Shown in pieces: positions 16,236 to 24,488 of a stretch of DNA of 64,000 nucleotides. Below the pieces are notes generated by a model. That model did no database searches. It had not been told where the DNA came from and saw nothing but the letters and a program-made list of their open reading frames with translations. The stretch is from Cellulomonas timonensis (GTDB lineage Bacteria > Actinomycetota > Actinomycetes > Actinomycetales > Cellulomonadaceae): contig NZ_FCOT01000012.1 in the NCBI RefSeq assembly GCF_900046455.1, positions 792,017 to 856,016 of the forward strand. The letters are read 5' to 3'. How positions within the stretch are numbered: position 1 is the first letter of the stretch; each line of letters opens with the position of its first letter. The translations under genes were made by a program, and so were the position numbers.

Positions 16236-17641
16236 GCGCCCTCGCACTCGCCCTCGCGCTCCTGGCGGTCGTCGCCGTGTTCATCCTGTCCGCGCTCGTC
16301 GCGCAGCTCCGGGCCCAGGTCGCCCTCCTCGAGGACGACGCGCACACCCACGAGGACATCGGCGGCCCGGACAGCGCAGGTGAGGAAACCTCCTCACCTG
16401 CCCAGACGGACCAGGCCGCACGGGTATCCGGCGACTTCGCCGCGGGCGCCGCGCTCGCGGCCTGCATCGAGCACCTCGGCGTCGACGTCGACTCGATCAC
16501 GGGTGTGCGTGTCACGCCCACGCCAGTCGCCGGGTGGGCCGATGTGACCGTCGACCACGATGTCGATCACGGCGACCAGTGCACCCCCGCGACCCTGCGC
16601 CGCTGGCTGCCCGTCGGCACCGCAGCACGCGGCGCGGCCGCCGAGGCCGAGCTGCGTCGCTCGTACCGGGCCGCGGCCGTGGATCACGACCAGTACGGCA
16701 GCTACCGCCGCCGCGACCTGCCCGCGCCGGCCGACCCGAGCCGGCCCTACGCCCGCAGTGTCCGCGACGCGCTGACCGAACTCAACGCCCGCCTGGACCA
16801 CACAGCGGTAAATGGCCCGGATCGCGCGCTCCGTGCTGCGGTTCTCAAGCGCGATGGCGACACGTGCCCGGTGCGGGCAGGTGAGGAAACCTCCTCACCT
16901 GTCGCACCAGCACGGCCCCGTGGCCGCGGGGCGACCCACCTCGGTCTCGTCGATGAGAACGCCTGGTGGGCCTCCTGTGACCCCACAGACCACGGACCGC
17001 GGCTCCTCACGCTACGCATCGGCGCGGACGTTGTACCCCTGGACGACGAGCCCGGCCGCGTCACGGACGGTGGTCGGGACCGAGCCCTCGAAGACGACGC
17101 CGAGCGAGATGCCCGCTCCCACGGTCAGGACGAGTGGCGGTGTGGCCCCGTCCCCCTCGAGCAGCACGGCCTCGGTACGGCCGCCGTGTCCGGCGCGCAT
17201 CGCGTGGGCGACGATCTGCCCGGCGCTGTAGTCGTCGACGGTGATCTCTCGCCCGTCGTACATGAGGGTGGCCATGAAACGTCTCCTTCGGTCGGACGTC
17301 CAGCGTCTTCTCACGCTGACGTCGTCGGGGTCCGGGCGCTGGTTACGCCTGGTGCCAGTGACCCGACCGTAGGGGGGCCCACCGACAGCCCGCCCGTCCC
17401 CCTTCCGGGTGTCGTGTCGGTGGATGGCCCGGTCGGGGGTGGCGCGCCCCCTGCGTCGCCCTCGACCGTGGCTCTGGGCGAGGGTCGTGAGCGGATCTCC
17501 GGGGCCACCCGCGAGGAGCTCATGACGGGTGTGCTGATCGCGCTGGACCTGCTCGATGACACGGTCACGGTCCACCAGCAGCGCGCGATTCGTCGGGCCC
17601 TGCTCGACCCGATCGTGCACCCCGAGCGGTACGCGCTGTGA
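16232..17641 (+). CDS. Phage early membrane-anchored protein, possibly a composite open frame
   Basis: The open frame is 469 codons. Residues 1-25 form a membrane anchor (ALALALLAVVAVFILSALVAQL), and residues 30-250 look genuinely coding. The centre, opposite 17012-17275, reads as the antisense of a well-supported minus-strand gene and has low-complexity composition. The last 60 codons (ISGATREELMTGVLIALDLLDDT to the end) again look coding and could be a separate short gene starting near 17461 or 17522. Two copies of an in-frame palindrome encode AGEETSSP. No family was recognised. Confidence 0.5.
   Translation: MSALALALALLAVVAVFILSALVAQLRAQVALLEDDAHTHEDIGGPDSAGEETSSPAQTDQAARVSGDFAAGAALAACIEHLGVDVDSITGVRVTPTPVAGWADVTVDHDVDHGDQCTPATLRRWLPVGTAARGAAAEAELRRSYRAAAVDHDQYGSYRRRDLPAPADPSRPYARSVRDALTELNARLDHTAVNGPDRALRAAVLKRDGDTCPVRAGEETSSPVAPARPRGRGATHLGLVDENAWWASCDPTDHGPRLLTLRIGADVVPLDDEPGRVTDGGRDRALEDDAERDARSHGQDEWRCGPVPLEQHGLGTAAVSGAHRVGDDLPGAVVVDGDLSPVVHEGGHETSPSVGRPASSHADVVGVRALVTPGASDPTVGGPTDSPPVPLPGVVSVDGPVGGGAPPASPSTVALGEGRERISGATREELMTGVLIALDLLDDTVTVHQQRAIRRALLDPIVHPERYAL
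16376..16401. repeat. In-frame palindromic unit, copy 1
   Basis: The arms GCAGGTGAGGA and TCCTCACCTGC are perfect complements around a 4-nt centre. The unit sits inside the 16232 gene and is translated AGEETSSPA. Confidence 0.85.
16878..16901. repeat. In-frame palindromic unit, copy 2
   Basis: The same palindrome as at 16376 with 10-bp arms (CAGGTGAGGA / TCCTCACCTG) and the same AACC centre. It is again in the same reading phase, giving AGEETSSPV. Confidence 0.85.
17012..17275 (-). CDS. Small phage protein of unknown function, antisense to a longer open frame
   Basis: An 87-residue protein starting MATLMYDGREITVDDYSAGQ and ending VVQGYNVRADA. It has an excellent ribosome site, GAAGGAG, seven bases before its ATG. 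It is predicted soluble and beta-rich. It is the only minus-strand gene between the repressor and the tail-fibre cassettes, so it may be expressed independently in the lysogen, perhaps as an accessory (moron-like) gene. No family was recognised. Confidence 0.65.
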   Translation of the reverse strand: MATLMYDGREITVDDYSAGQIVAHAMRAGHGGRTEAVLLEGDGATPPLVLTVGAGISLGVVFEGSVPTTVRDAAGLVVQGYNVRADA

Positions 17642-17955
17642 GCCGCCCCACGCCCGCCGAGGTGCGATTCGACCCTCGCTTCCCGCCGCCGTTCTTCGAC
17701 ACGTACCGCACGCCCCTGGGGTCACCCGCGCGCCGCCGCACGGACGCCCGGAACGACGCGGCAGCCGCCGTCGACGCGCTCGCCAAGGCCTTCGCGGCGC
17801 TGCGCTCCGACAGCCGTGAACACGAGCTCGACCTGCACCTGGAGATCGTGCGCCGCCGCATGACCCGGGTCCGGGCCGCTCTGGACGACTTCGACGCCGC
17901 GCTCGCGGCCCCGGGTGGCCCGCCGCCGCCAACGCCGGCGCACCACCCCATCTGA
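17638..17955 (+). CDS. Phage protein of unknown function
   Basis: A 105-residue protein, GTG start overlapping the preceding stop (GTGA). The N-terminus is proline- and phenylalanine-rich (FDPRFPPPFFDTYRTPLG), the middle is helical with alternating Ala/Leu/Arg (residues 40-90, probable coiled coil), and the end is proline-rich. No recognisable domain. It belongs to the early operon by overlap. Confidence 0.65.
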   Translation: MSRPTPAEVRFDPRFPPPFFDTYRTPLGSPARRRTDARNDAAAAVDALAKAFAALRSDSREHELDLHLEIVRRRMTRVRAALDDFDAALAAPGGPPPPTPAHHPI

Positions 17956-18041
17956 CCGGGGTCGGCCCGTCTCCCCCTCGGGCCGACCCCCACCGCCTGA
18001 CCCCTTGCTCGTCTCCGTCCTCGATGACCGGAAGGCACGCC

Positions 18042-18719
18042 ATGTACAAGCGCCCGCACGCCCCGCGCGACACCCCGATGGTGACCAACCTCCTTGCCCG
18101 GGTCGCGGCCTCGCGCCTCGCCTCGGGGCACACCCCCGACCAGGTCTGCGCCTGGGTCTCCTCGCCGACCGTCGCCCGCCAGTACGGCGCGGGCGCCCAG
18201 CGGGCCGTCCGCACGGTCCTGGTGGGGTCCCGGTGCCCGGCGTCGGCTCGCGCCCGCTGGCCCCCCCCACGCGGGCGCAGCTCGCGGGGTGGCGCGCCCA
18301 CCTCGCGCAGGCCGCCGCCGACGCGGAGTTCGAGGCGCACGTCGCCGATGCGGTCGGCCTGCTGGTCGACGAGCACCACGCCCGGCCGGCGGGCGCCTTC
18401 GACGAGGGCGCGGTCGCCGCGGCCTTCGCGCTCCTCGACGCCGCGGACCGGGACGCCGCCCGCCGTGCCCGCCGGGCCCGCATCGGCCAGGCGGTGTTCT
18501 CGGCCGCGAACGTGCTCGTGATGGTCGTCGCCTCGGTGCTCGTGGCCGTCGTGCTGCTCTCCTGGTGGGCGCCCCCCCGCGGCGGCCGCCGAGACGACCG
18601 CAACGGACACCGGCCCCAGCGCCGTCGCCCACGCCATCCTGATCGGCACCGCCGTGCTAGGGATCCTCGGCGTCGCCGCGGTGGCCGTGCTCGACGCGAT
18701 CGAGCGGAGGCGGCGATGA
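18042..18719 (+). pseudogene. Frameshifted phage gene for a two-helix membrane protein
   Basis: ATG at 18042 is preceded by GGAAGG. The coding signal runs in one frame to about 18240 (MYKRPHAPRDTPMVTNLLAR onward), moves to another frame to about 18570 (LAGWRAHLAQAAADAEFEAH, then the helix VLVMVVASVLVAVVLLSWW), and returns to the first frame for ILIGTAVLGILGVAAVAVLD and the stop at 18717-18719. The shifts fall at or near runs of eight C (18261-18268) and seven C (18572-18578). Because the two shifts cancel, sequencing or assembly error is more likely than decay. The stop overlaps the next ATG. Confidence 0.65.
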
Positions 18720-19015
18720 CCCGCGAGCCGCTCGACGTGCCCGCGCTGATCGCCGACGCACGCAGGGTGCAGGACATCACCGCGCCGATCCGGGCGCTGA
18801 CGACGATCCCCGCCCGCGCCGCGCACGCTGTCACGCACATCAAGGCGCACGCCGCCCCGCACACGTGGCGCCCGACGGCCGAGGCGCTGCTGATCGTCGC
18901 GGCCGTCGAGGCGGGCACGGGCCTGGCCACCGGCTCGCTGGTCTCGTCGGTGACGCAGGCGATCGGGCTGCCGCCCCTCGACGACGTGCGGGCCGCCGAG
19001 CGGGACACGACGTGA
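18716..19015 (+). CDS. Phage protein of unknown function
   Basis: A 99-residue protein (MTREPLDVPALIADARRVQD at the start). The ATG overlaps the stop of the frameshifted gene (ATGA) and its own stop overlaps the next GTG. A mildly hydrophobic stretch (ALLIVAAVEAGTGLATGSLV) could be a membrane helix, which would match the preceding membrane protein. Family not recognised. Confidence 0.65.
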   Translation: MTREPLDVPALIADARRVQDITAPIRALTTIPARAAHAVTHIKAHAAPHTWRPTAEALLIVAAVEAGTGLATGSLVSSVTQAIGLPPLDDVRAAERDTT

Positions 19016-19347
19016 CCCGCCGCAAGGGCGCTCGCGCCACGTCGTGGGGCAGCACGCCGGTGTGCGTGTGCGGGGCCGGGCTGATCTGGCCGCTGTACAT
19101 CCCAGCGCCCGAGCGCCTCGACCCGACCGAGCGGCGCAAGCGCCTGCCGCTCGACGCCACCCCAACGGACGACCCCGCCGCCCGGTACGCGGTGTTCGGG
19201 GCCGGGCGCACGTGCCGGCGACTGGACGCCGACGAGCCCCTCGACCTCAACGAACGCCGCCACGAGACCCACTTCGCGACCTGCCCGCTGCAGGTCAACG
19301 CAGACCAACTGGCCTCGATGCCCCAGCAGAACGGACGCCCCCGATGA
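19012..19347 (+). CDS. Small phage protein with cysteine pairs
   Basis: A 111-residue protein. GTG at 19012 overlaps the preceding stop. It contains VCVCGAGLIW, RTCRRLD and HFATCPLQV, so a zinc site made from CxC, C and HxxxC is possible. No family was recognised. Its stop overlaps the ATG of the ParB-like gene. Confidence 0.65.
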   Translation: MTRRKGARATSWGSTPVCVCGAGLIWPLYIPAPERLDPTERRKRLPLDATPTDDPAARYAVFGAGRTCRRLDADEPLDLNERRHETHFATCPLQVNADQLASMPQQNGRPR

Positions 19348-20690
19348 CCACCCCCGCTACCCCGCGATCGCCCCGGGTAGGATGGCCGCAGGCGTCAGAG
19401 GTGTATAAGAGCCAGCTCGTCGTCGTCCCCCACCCCGATCTGCCCGGCGAGTACCGCGTCGTCATCGGCCCCCGGCGCCGCGCCGCCTGCGAGCTCGCGG
19501 GCCTGCCCGCCGCGACGTGCCGCATCCGCGAGGACCTTCCCCCGGCCGAGCAGCGCCAGATGATGGTCCGCGAGAACGTCCACCGCGCCGACCTCACCGC
19601 TGTGGAGGAGGCCGACGCGTACCAGGCCATGCTCGACATCGACGGCCTGACCGTCGACCAGGTCGCCACCGCCGTCTCCCGCTCCGAGACCACCGTCCGC
19701 TCGCGCTTGCGCCTCGCCCGCCTGCCCGAGCAGGCCCGCACCGCGATCCACGAGCACACCGCGACCCTCGAGGACGCCGCCGCGCTCGCGGACATCACCG
19801 ACGACGTCGAGCGTGAGCGGCTCGCGGCCGCTTTGGGCGGTCTGAACTTCCCGTTGGCGCTGCGCAAGGCGCGTGACCGACAGGAGGAGCGGGCGCTGGC
19901 GGCACCGCTGCTAGCCGCGCTGGACGCGGTCGGCGCGGTCGAGCACAAGCGCGACGCGTACGGCGCCCCGGCGGGTTCCGTCATGGTCGAGTCCTTCAGC
20001 CCGCGGTACACGGCCACGGAGACCGCCGAGGCGCTCGCCGCGCAGGTCGCCCCGGGCTGGTCGTTCCGCTGGTCGTACGGGTCGCTGTACGTGTACCGCC
20101 CCCACACCCTCGAGGAGGCGCAGGAGGCCGCCGACCGGGAGGCCGCACGGACCGCGGCCGACGAGGCCCGCGACGCGGCGCTTGCGGCCGACGCTGCGGC
20201 TAGGGCGGTGCTGACTGAGCTCGCGGAGACGACCGCCGCGTTGCGCGCGGAGTTCCTGGGTCGCCTGATCCACGACCGCAAGGCCCTGCCGGCCAGCGCC
20301 CCGGCGCGCATCGCGGCGCTCGCGGCCGACGCGGTCATCTACACGCCGTCCAGTGCCCCCACGGACCTCGACATCGGCCTGGGCGAGTCGGACCTTGTCG
20401 CCTGGGCGCGGGTGGCGGTGCCTGAGGGATGGGAGGCGATGCAGTCCTGGCAGCGGCCCAGCCTTCTGCCCGAGCTCGTCGAGGCGACGCGGCCGCTGCC
20501 CGGGCCCCAGCGCCTGCTGCTCGCGCTCGCGGCATCGATCGAGCCGGTCCCGCCCCGGTGGTGGCGGGCCGGGCCCGACTCATCGGGATTGATGGCTTGG
20601 TACGGGCTGCTCGAGGACCTCGGGTACCCGGTCTCCGACGCCGAGCGTGCCCTGCTCACCCCGCCGCCGGCCGACGGCGAGGCCGAGTGA
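19344..20690 (+). CDS. ParB-like nuclease-domain protein with a damaged N-terminus
   Basis: A 448-residue frame. From residue 25 it matches a ParB N-terminal domain: LVVVPHPDLPGEYRVVIGPRRRAACELAGL, then MMVRENVHRADLTAVEEADAYQ, then an HTH (TVDQVATAVSRSETTVRSRLRLARL). The usual opening block before LVVVP (PxxNPR and a GLLQP-type segment) is missing. The sequence at exactly that point (19392-19415) is nearly identical to Nextera adapter, so residues 1-24 are probably an assembly artefact. Phage ParB-like proteins may bind or cut DNA; no ParA partner is present. Confidence 0.75.
   Translation: MTTPATPRSPRVGWPQASEVYKSQLVVVPHPDLPGEYRVVIGPRRRAACELAGLPAATCRIREDLPPAEQRQMMVRENVHRADLTAVEEADAYQAMLDIDGLTVDQVATAVSRSETTVRSRLRLARLPEQARTAIHEHTATLEDAAALADITDDVERERLAAALGGLNFPLALRKARDRQEERALAAPLLAALDAVGAVEHKRDAYGAPAGSVMVESFSPRYTATETAEALAAQVAPGWSFRWSYGSLYVYRPHTLEEAQEAADREAARTAADEARDAALAADAAARAVLTELAETTAALRAEFLGRLIHDRKALPASAPARIAALAADAVIYTPSSAPTDLDIGLGESDLVAWARVAVPEGWEAMQSWQRPSLLPELVEATRPLPGPQRLLLALAASIEPVPPRWWRAGPDSSGLMAWYGLLEDLGYPVSDAERALLTPPPADGEAE
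19392..19415 (+). other. Nextera-adapter-like sequence (probable assembly artefact)
   Basis: 22 of 24 bases match the transposon end of the Illumina Nextera read-1 adapter (GCGTCAGATGTGTATAAGAG then ACAG; here a G replaces T and a C replaces A). It is in the inward-facing orientation expected at the left end of a tagmented fragment and coincides with loss of the ParB N-terminus. Confidence 0.75.
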
Positions 20691-21208
20691 TGGGGTGCGT
20701 CGGAGCCCCCCACGGGTCCGGGTCCAACCACGCGAACGCTGGCGCCCCTGACCTGCCGATCGAGCCGCGGCGCGTCGAGACGGTCCAGGAGCACCGGGAC
20801 CGGATGGCCGCGAAGGCCGCGACGCTGCGCGGGTTCACCGAGCGGCGCGCGGCAGCGGCGAACGCAGTCGCCGCTGCCAGGAAGCACCAGCAGCCATCGG
20901 CGCCGCTCGCGCCCAATCACGGCTCGAGCGTGAAGGACCAGCTGAGCCGGATCGAGGCGTCCATATCCGCCGCCAGCGCCCCAGCCGCCCCGCCCGCTCG
21001 CCCTCGCCCCACGCCCCCGCGCCATACGGCACCGGCCCCGTCCCCGCGGGGGCCGCGCCCGCCCGCGGCCGTCACGGGACCACCGCCTACACAGGCGGCG
21101 AGACGATCGAGGCGCTCGCGGCCGAGCACGGGGCGTCCGAGCGGGCGGTGTCCCGGGCGCTGCGCGAGTCCGGGGTCGCGGTCGGCGGCGCCGGGCGGAC
21201 CCGGATGA
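20690..21208 (+). CDS. Early phage protein, probably the N-terminal part of a frameshifted gene
   Basis: ATG at 20690 overlaps the ParB-like stop (TGATG). The first 110 residues look coding (VETVQEHRDRMAAKAATLRG, then a coiled-coil-like stretch). They contain NHGSSVKDQLSRIE, which recurs in the DUF2746-like protein at 44846. After about 20980 coding signal moves to another frame, in which helix-turn-helix repeats begin about 21090 and continue into the 21148 gene. One gene from 20690 to 22188 with an indel in this C-rich stretch is likely. Confidence 0.55.
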   Translation: MGCVGAPHGSGSNHANAGAPDLPIEPRRVETVQEHRDRMAAKAATLRGFTERRAAAANAVAAARKHQQPSAPLAPNHGSSVKDQLSRIEASISAASAPAAPPARPRPTPPRHTAPAPSPRGPRPPAAVTGPPPTQAARRSRRSRPSTGRPSGRCPGRCASPGSRSAAPGGPG

Positions 21209-22188
21209 TCGACGCCGCAGAGCGTGCGGTGGTGGTGGCTGCGTACAACGCCGGCGACACGGTCCCCGCGATCGCCGCCAGGCAGGGCCGCACCGCCAGC
21301 GGCGTCCGCAAGGCGCTGCGCGCGGCCGGCGTTGAGATGCGCGACGACCGCGCGGGCCGCACGGTCCGCCCCAAGGTCGACGACCCGGCGCTCGTCGAGG
21401 CGGTCACTGCCGCGTACACGGGCGGCCTGACGATCGAGCAGGTCGCAGAGACGGTCGAGGGCGTCGGCACGGCCAAGCACGCGCGCGGCATCCTGGTCCG
21501 GGCGGGCGTGGCGATCCGCCCAGCGGCGCACATCTCGACCACGCCTCCCGAGGTGCTCGACGAGGTCCTGCGACTCAAGGCCGAGGGCCTGTCCGATGCC
21601 GCGATCGGGGAGCAGGTCGGCTACTCGCAGCCGACCGTGTCCCGGTGGCTGCGCAAGCACGCCGCGGCCGCACCCGAGGTCGACCCGGCAGCACCGGGGT
21701 CCGAGGGCCCGGCACTCGACGCCATGCTCGTGGCCGCGCCCCCGGCGATCGACCTCGTGGCGCACGGTGAGCGCCTGTCGGCAGCGCTTGAGGCCGTGCG
21801 GCTACAGGGCGCAGCGCTGACTGCACCCCTCCTTCCCTCCGCGCCGGAGCCGGAGCGTGGCGCCGCGCTTCGGGTCTACATCTCCGGCCCGATGAGTGGG
21901 TACCCGCAGCACAACTACCCCGCGTTCTTCGCCGCCGAGGACCTGCTGCGCGCCGCGGGGCACGTGCCGCTCAACCCGGCCCGGAACCCCGAGCAGCCGA
22001 CGTGGGCCGACTACCTGCGCCTGGACCTCGGCGACGTCCTGACCGCCGACCAGCTCGCGGTCCTCCCCGGGTGGGAGGCATCCCGCGGCGCCCGTCTCGA
22101 GGTGCACGTCGCCCACGCACTCGAGGTCCCCGTGCTCCCGATCGACGCCTACGCCCTCCTGACGACCCCAGAGGAGACCCGCTCATGA
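21148..22188 (+). CDS. HTH-repeat protein with C-terminal DUF4406 domain
   Basis: 346 residues from the first in-frame GTG, though homologous sequence extends at least 20 codons upstream (YTGGETIEALAAEHGASERA). The N-terminal part is a row of about four HTH-like units: YNAGDTVPAIAARQGRTASG, YTGGLTIEQVAETV and LSDAAIGEQVGYSQPTVSRW among them. Residues from about 240 match DUF4406, a nucleoside-2-deoxyribosyltransferase-like fold (RVYISGPMSGYPQHNYPAFF, then GHVPLNPA and DVLTADQLAVLPGWEASRGA). A DNA-binding base-modification or salvage role is inference. The stop overlaps the next ATG. Confidence 0.7.
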   Translation: MSRALRESGVAVGGAGRTRMIDAAERAVVVAAYNAGDTVPAIAARQGRTASGVRKALRAAGVEMRDDRAGRTVRPKVDDPALVEAVTAAYTGGLTIEQVAETVEGVGTAKHARGILVRAGVAIRPAAHISTTPPEVLDEVLRLKAEGLSDAAIGEQVGYSQPTVSRWLRKHAAAAPEVDPAAPGSEGPALDAMLVAAPPAIDLVAHGERLSAALEAVRLQGAALTAPLLPSAPEPERGAALRVYISGPMSGYPQHNYPAFFAAEDLLRAAGHVPLNPARNPEQPTWADYLRLDLGDVLTADQLAVLPGWEASRGARLEVHVAHALEVPVLPIDAYALLTTPEETRS

Positions 22189-23078
22189 CCCCCACGCACC
22201 CGACCGCCGCCATGCCTCTCGCGAGCGGGCCGGCGTTCGAGGTCGCGCGCGGGGAGATCCGCGCGGCCCTCGCCGCTGTCCTCCCGCACGCCGGCCGCGA
22301 GACCGAGGACACCCCCGTCCTGGGCCGCGTTCGCCTGCACCTGACGGGCGACGCGCTCCTCATCTGGGCCACCGACCACCGCACCGCAGCCCTCGCCCGC
22401 GTCGAGGACCCCGACTTCATCACCGACGAGCTCGCGACCTGGGACCTGCCCGTCGACGCCGTCGCCAAGGCGTTGAAGGTGTTCAAGGCGCCCACCAACG
22501 CCGACGCCCGGGCGATGTGGGCCGACCAGCCCATGCGGATCGAGGTCACCGACGCCAAGACCACCCTGACCGAGGTCGGGTCGCTCATCGATGGCCAGTC
22601 CCTCACCGTCACCCGCATCATGCCCGCCGGCGAGGACCGCTACCCCGACGTCCCACGCGCACTGCTCGCGCTCGCGGACGCGGTGAAGCCCGATCCGGGG
22701 GTGCGTGCCCGCGTGGACCCGGACGCCCTCTCGCGGTTCGTCGCGGCGGCGCGTGGGTACTCCGGGGCGGTCCCGATCCTGACGGTGCTGCCCGGGTTCG
22801 CGACGCACCAGGTGCTGGTCCGGATCGGGCAGTCGGTCATCGGGTCGGCGCCCGCGTACCCGGACGTCCGCCAGTCGCCGGCGGACGTGCTGATCGAGGA
22901 GACCGCGCAGCACCAGTGGTGGTCGGACCTGCTCGGCCCGCTGCGCAGGCCCCTGCCTGTGCGCCTGTCGACCGCGGCGACCGACGACCTCACCCGGCAG
23001 GCCACCGAGCTCCTGCGCACAGCCGGACACGACGTCGGGCTGCGTGTCGTGCCCGCTCTCCCCGATGAGGACGCGTGA
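22185..23078 (+). CDS. Phage sliding-clamp-like protein (DnaN/beta-clamp type)
   Basis: A 297-residue protein. The N-terminal region (AFEVARGEIRAALAAVLPHA, then LGRVRLHLTGDALLIWATDHR, TAALARV) has the pattern of the first domain of DNA polymerase III beta clamps. A GEDRYPDVPR block resembles the clamp's GxYPD motif. It is shorter than the usual 370 residues, consistent with divergent actinophage clamps. It may tether host polymerase to phage DNA. ATGA overlap with the DUF4406 gene; its own stop overlaps the next ATG. Confidence 0.65.
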   Translation: MTPTHPTAAMPLASGPAFEVARGEIRAALAAVLPHAGRETEDTPVLGRVRLHLTGDALLIWATDHRTAALARVEDPDFITDELATWDLPVDAVAKALKVFKAPTNADARAMWADQPMRIEVTDAKTTLTEVGSLIDGQSLTVTRIMPAGEDRYPDVPRALLALADAVKPDPGVRARVDPDALSRFVAAARGYSGAVPILTVLPGFATHQVLVRIGQSVIGSAPAYPDVRQSPADVLIEETAQHQWWSDLLGPLRRPLPVRLSTAATDDLTRQATELLRTAGHDVGLRVVPALPDEDA

Positions 23079-23341
23079 TGACGACCGAGTCGCCCAGCCT
23101 CCGGGCCAGCCGGCGTGGCCGGTACCGCGCCGCGGACGCGTTCCGCGCCGCGGCCGAGGAGAGCCACCGTCAGGCCCAGGCGCGCCGCGAGGCCCGGATC
23201 GACCGATGCCCCCGGTGCGGCGGGTGGCGCATGCACCCCCAGCCCGGTGACGGAGGGCGGAGCAAGGTCGCCGGCCGCGCCCGACCCGCACGACACGTCT
23301 GCCCGACCCCCCGCCCCACGACCGGAAGGCACGAACGATGA
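23078..23341 (+). CDS. Small phage protein with a CPxCGG motif
   Basis: An 87-residue arginine-rich protein (RASRRGRYRAADAFRAAAEE) with CPRCGGW and a later HVCP, which could form a zinc knuckle. The ATG at 23078 overlaps the clamp stop; an in-frame GTG immediately before it is an alternative. A nucleic-acid-binding role is plausible from charge but unproven. Confidence 0.6.
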   Translation: MTTESPSLRASRRGRYRAADAFRAAAEESHRQAQARREARIDRCPRCGGWRMHPQPGDGGRSKVAGRARPARHVCPTPRPTTGRHER

Positions 23342-23682
23342 GCAGTAAGACGAAGCCCCGCGCGTGGGCCACTGAGGACCCCTACCTCGGCGTCGTGGGC
23401 GCCGACAGCCTGGACGACATGGCGAGCATCATCGCCACACACCCCGACGCGTATGACGTCCGCGCCGTGGTTGAGGAGCACAGCGAGGACCACGACGCCC
23501 CCATTGACGCCACCGACGTCGAGCAGGTCCGCGCGTTCCTCGACACCGTGACCGTCGAGCCCGTGATCGTGCCCATCCCGGTCTACAGGCGGGAGCGGGG
23601 GGGCGGCTCGCGCATGTACCCCACCGGGCTCGACGCCAAGCCGGGTCGTGGGCGCGTGAAGGTGCTGGGGGTGCACCTGTGA
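23338..23682 (+). CDS. Phage protein of unknown function
   Basis: A 114-residue acidic protein (SSKTKPRAWATEDPYLGVVG at the start; DVRAVVEEHSEDHDAPIDAT in the middle). The upstream ribosome site GGAAGG is in the same local context as for the gene at 18042. No domain recognised. Its stop overlaps the next GTG. Confidence 0.6.
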   Translation: MSSKTKPRAWATEDPYLGVVGADSLDDMASIIATHPDAYDVRAVVEEHSEDHDAPIDATDVEQVRAFLDTVTVEPVIVPIPVYRRERGGGSRMYPTGLDAKPGRGRVKVLGVHL

Positions 23683-24488
23683 CCCCCACCATCCCGCCCA
23701 GCCCCACGGTGGGCGACGTCATCACGACAGCGGCCCAGCTCGACGCTGTGGCGCCGGAGCGGCTGCTGCGAACCTCCAAGCCCGGCTACGGCCCGTCCTA
23801 CGTGGTGACATTCGACCTCGGTGATGGCCAGGTGATGTACGACGTCAGCGGTGGCGAGAGCACCCAAGGGCTGACGGCCAGCGAGGTCGTCGACGAGTTC
23901 GGCCCCCTGACGCTCCTCCACCGCCCCGACGCCCCGCCGGCCGCACCTCCGGCGGGTGCGACGGGCGCGACCTCGGACGGCTACCACACGTTCGACGAGC
24001 TCTACGACTACCGGATGCTCTACAACGCCCACGCCGCTCGCGGGTGGCTCGCGGCGGGCATCCCGGTCGTGAAGTCGTGGCGCCACAGTGACGGCGAGCC
24101 GTGCTTCGGCGGCGGGTGGTTCATCGTCACGGCAACCTTGCCCACGGGGCAGGTGAGCAACCACTACAAGGCTGAGTCCTGGGACCTGTTCTCGGTGCCG
24201 GAGGTGGAACTGCCGCCGGAGTACGACGGGCACACGCCTGCCGATGCGTCCGACAGGCTGCGCACGCACCTCGCCACCCAGCCGACCCCCGCCCCGGCTG
24301 TCGAGGACCGGGAGGGGGTCCGCCGCGCCGTCCGAGCGATCTACGACGTCCGGCGAGCACGTGCCGGACTTGAGCCGATCAGCGACAGCGACTTCGGCCG
24401 AGGCTCCGGGCCAGACGCGTACGGCGACACGTGGGACGAGGCACGCGCGGCCTTCCTCGCCACCCGTGCTGGGGAGGTCCAGCGATGA
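23679..24488 (+). CDS. Phage protein of unknown function
   Basis: A 269-residue soluble protein, GTG start overlapping the preceding stop. A conserved-looking core at about 100-195 (FDELYDYRMLYNAHAARGWL, SWRHSDGEPCFGGGWFIVTA, HYKAESWDLFSVPEVELPPE, YDGHTPADASDRL) resembles a domain I have seen in many tailed-phage early proteins of unknown function. Residues 1-90 are a separate alpha/beta segment. The C-terminus is helical. Confidence 0.65.
   Translation: MTPTIPPSPTVGDVITTAAQLDAVAPERLLRTSKPGYGPSYVVTFDLGDGQVMYDVSGGESTQGLTASEVVDEFGPLTLLHRPDAPPAAPPAGATGATSDGYHTFDELYDYRMLYNAHAARGWLAAGIPVVKSWRHSDGEPCFGGGWFIVTATLPTGQVSNHYKAESWDLFSVPEVELPPEYDGHTPADASDRLRTHLATQPTPAPAVEDREGVRRAVRAIYDVRRARAGLEPISDSDFGRGSGPDAYGDTWDEARAAFLATRAGEVQR

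Noticed and set aside
17012-19165. Leftward open frame of 717 codons
   Set aside because: Only its last 87 codons, with their own ATG and ribosome site, look coding. The rest is antisense to the early genes.
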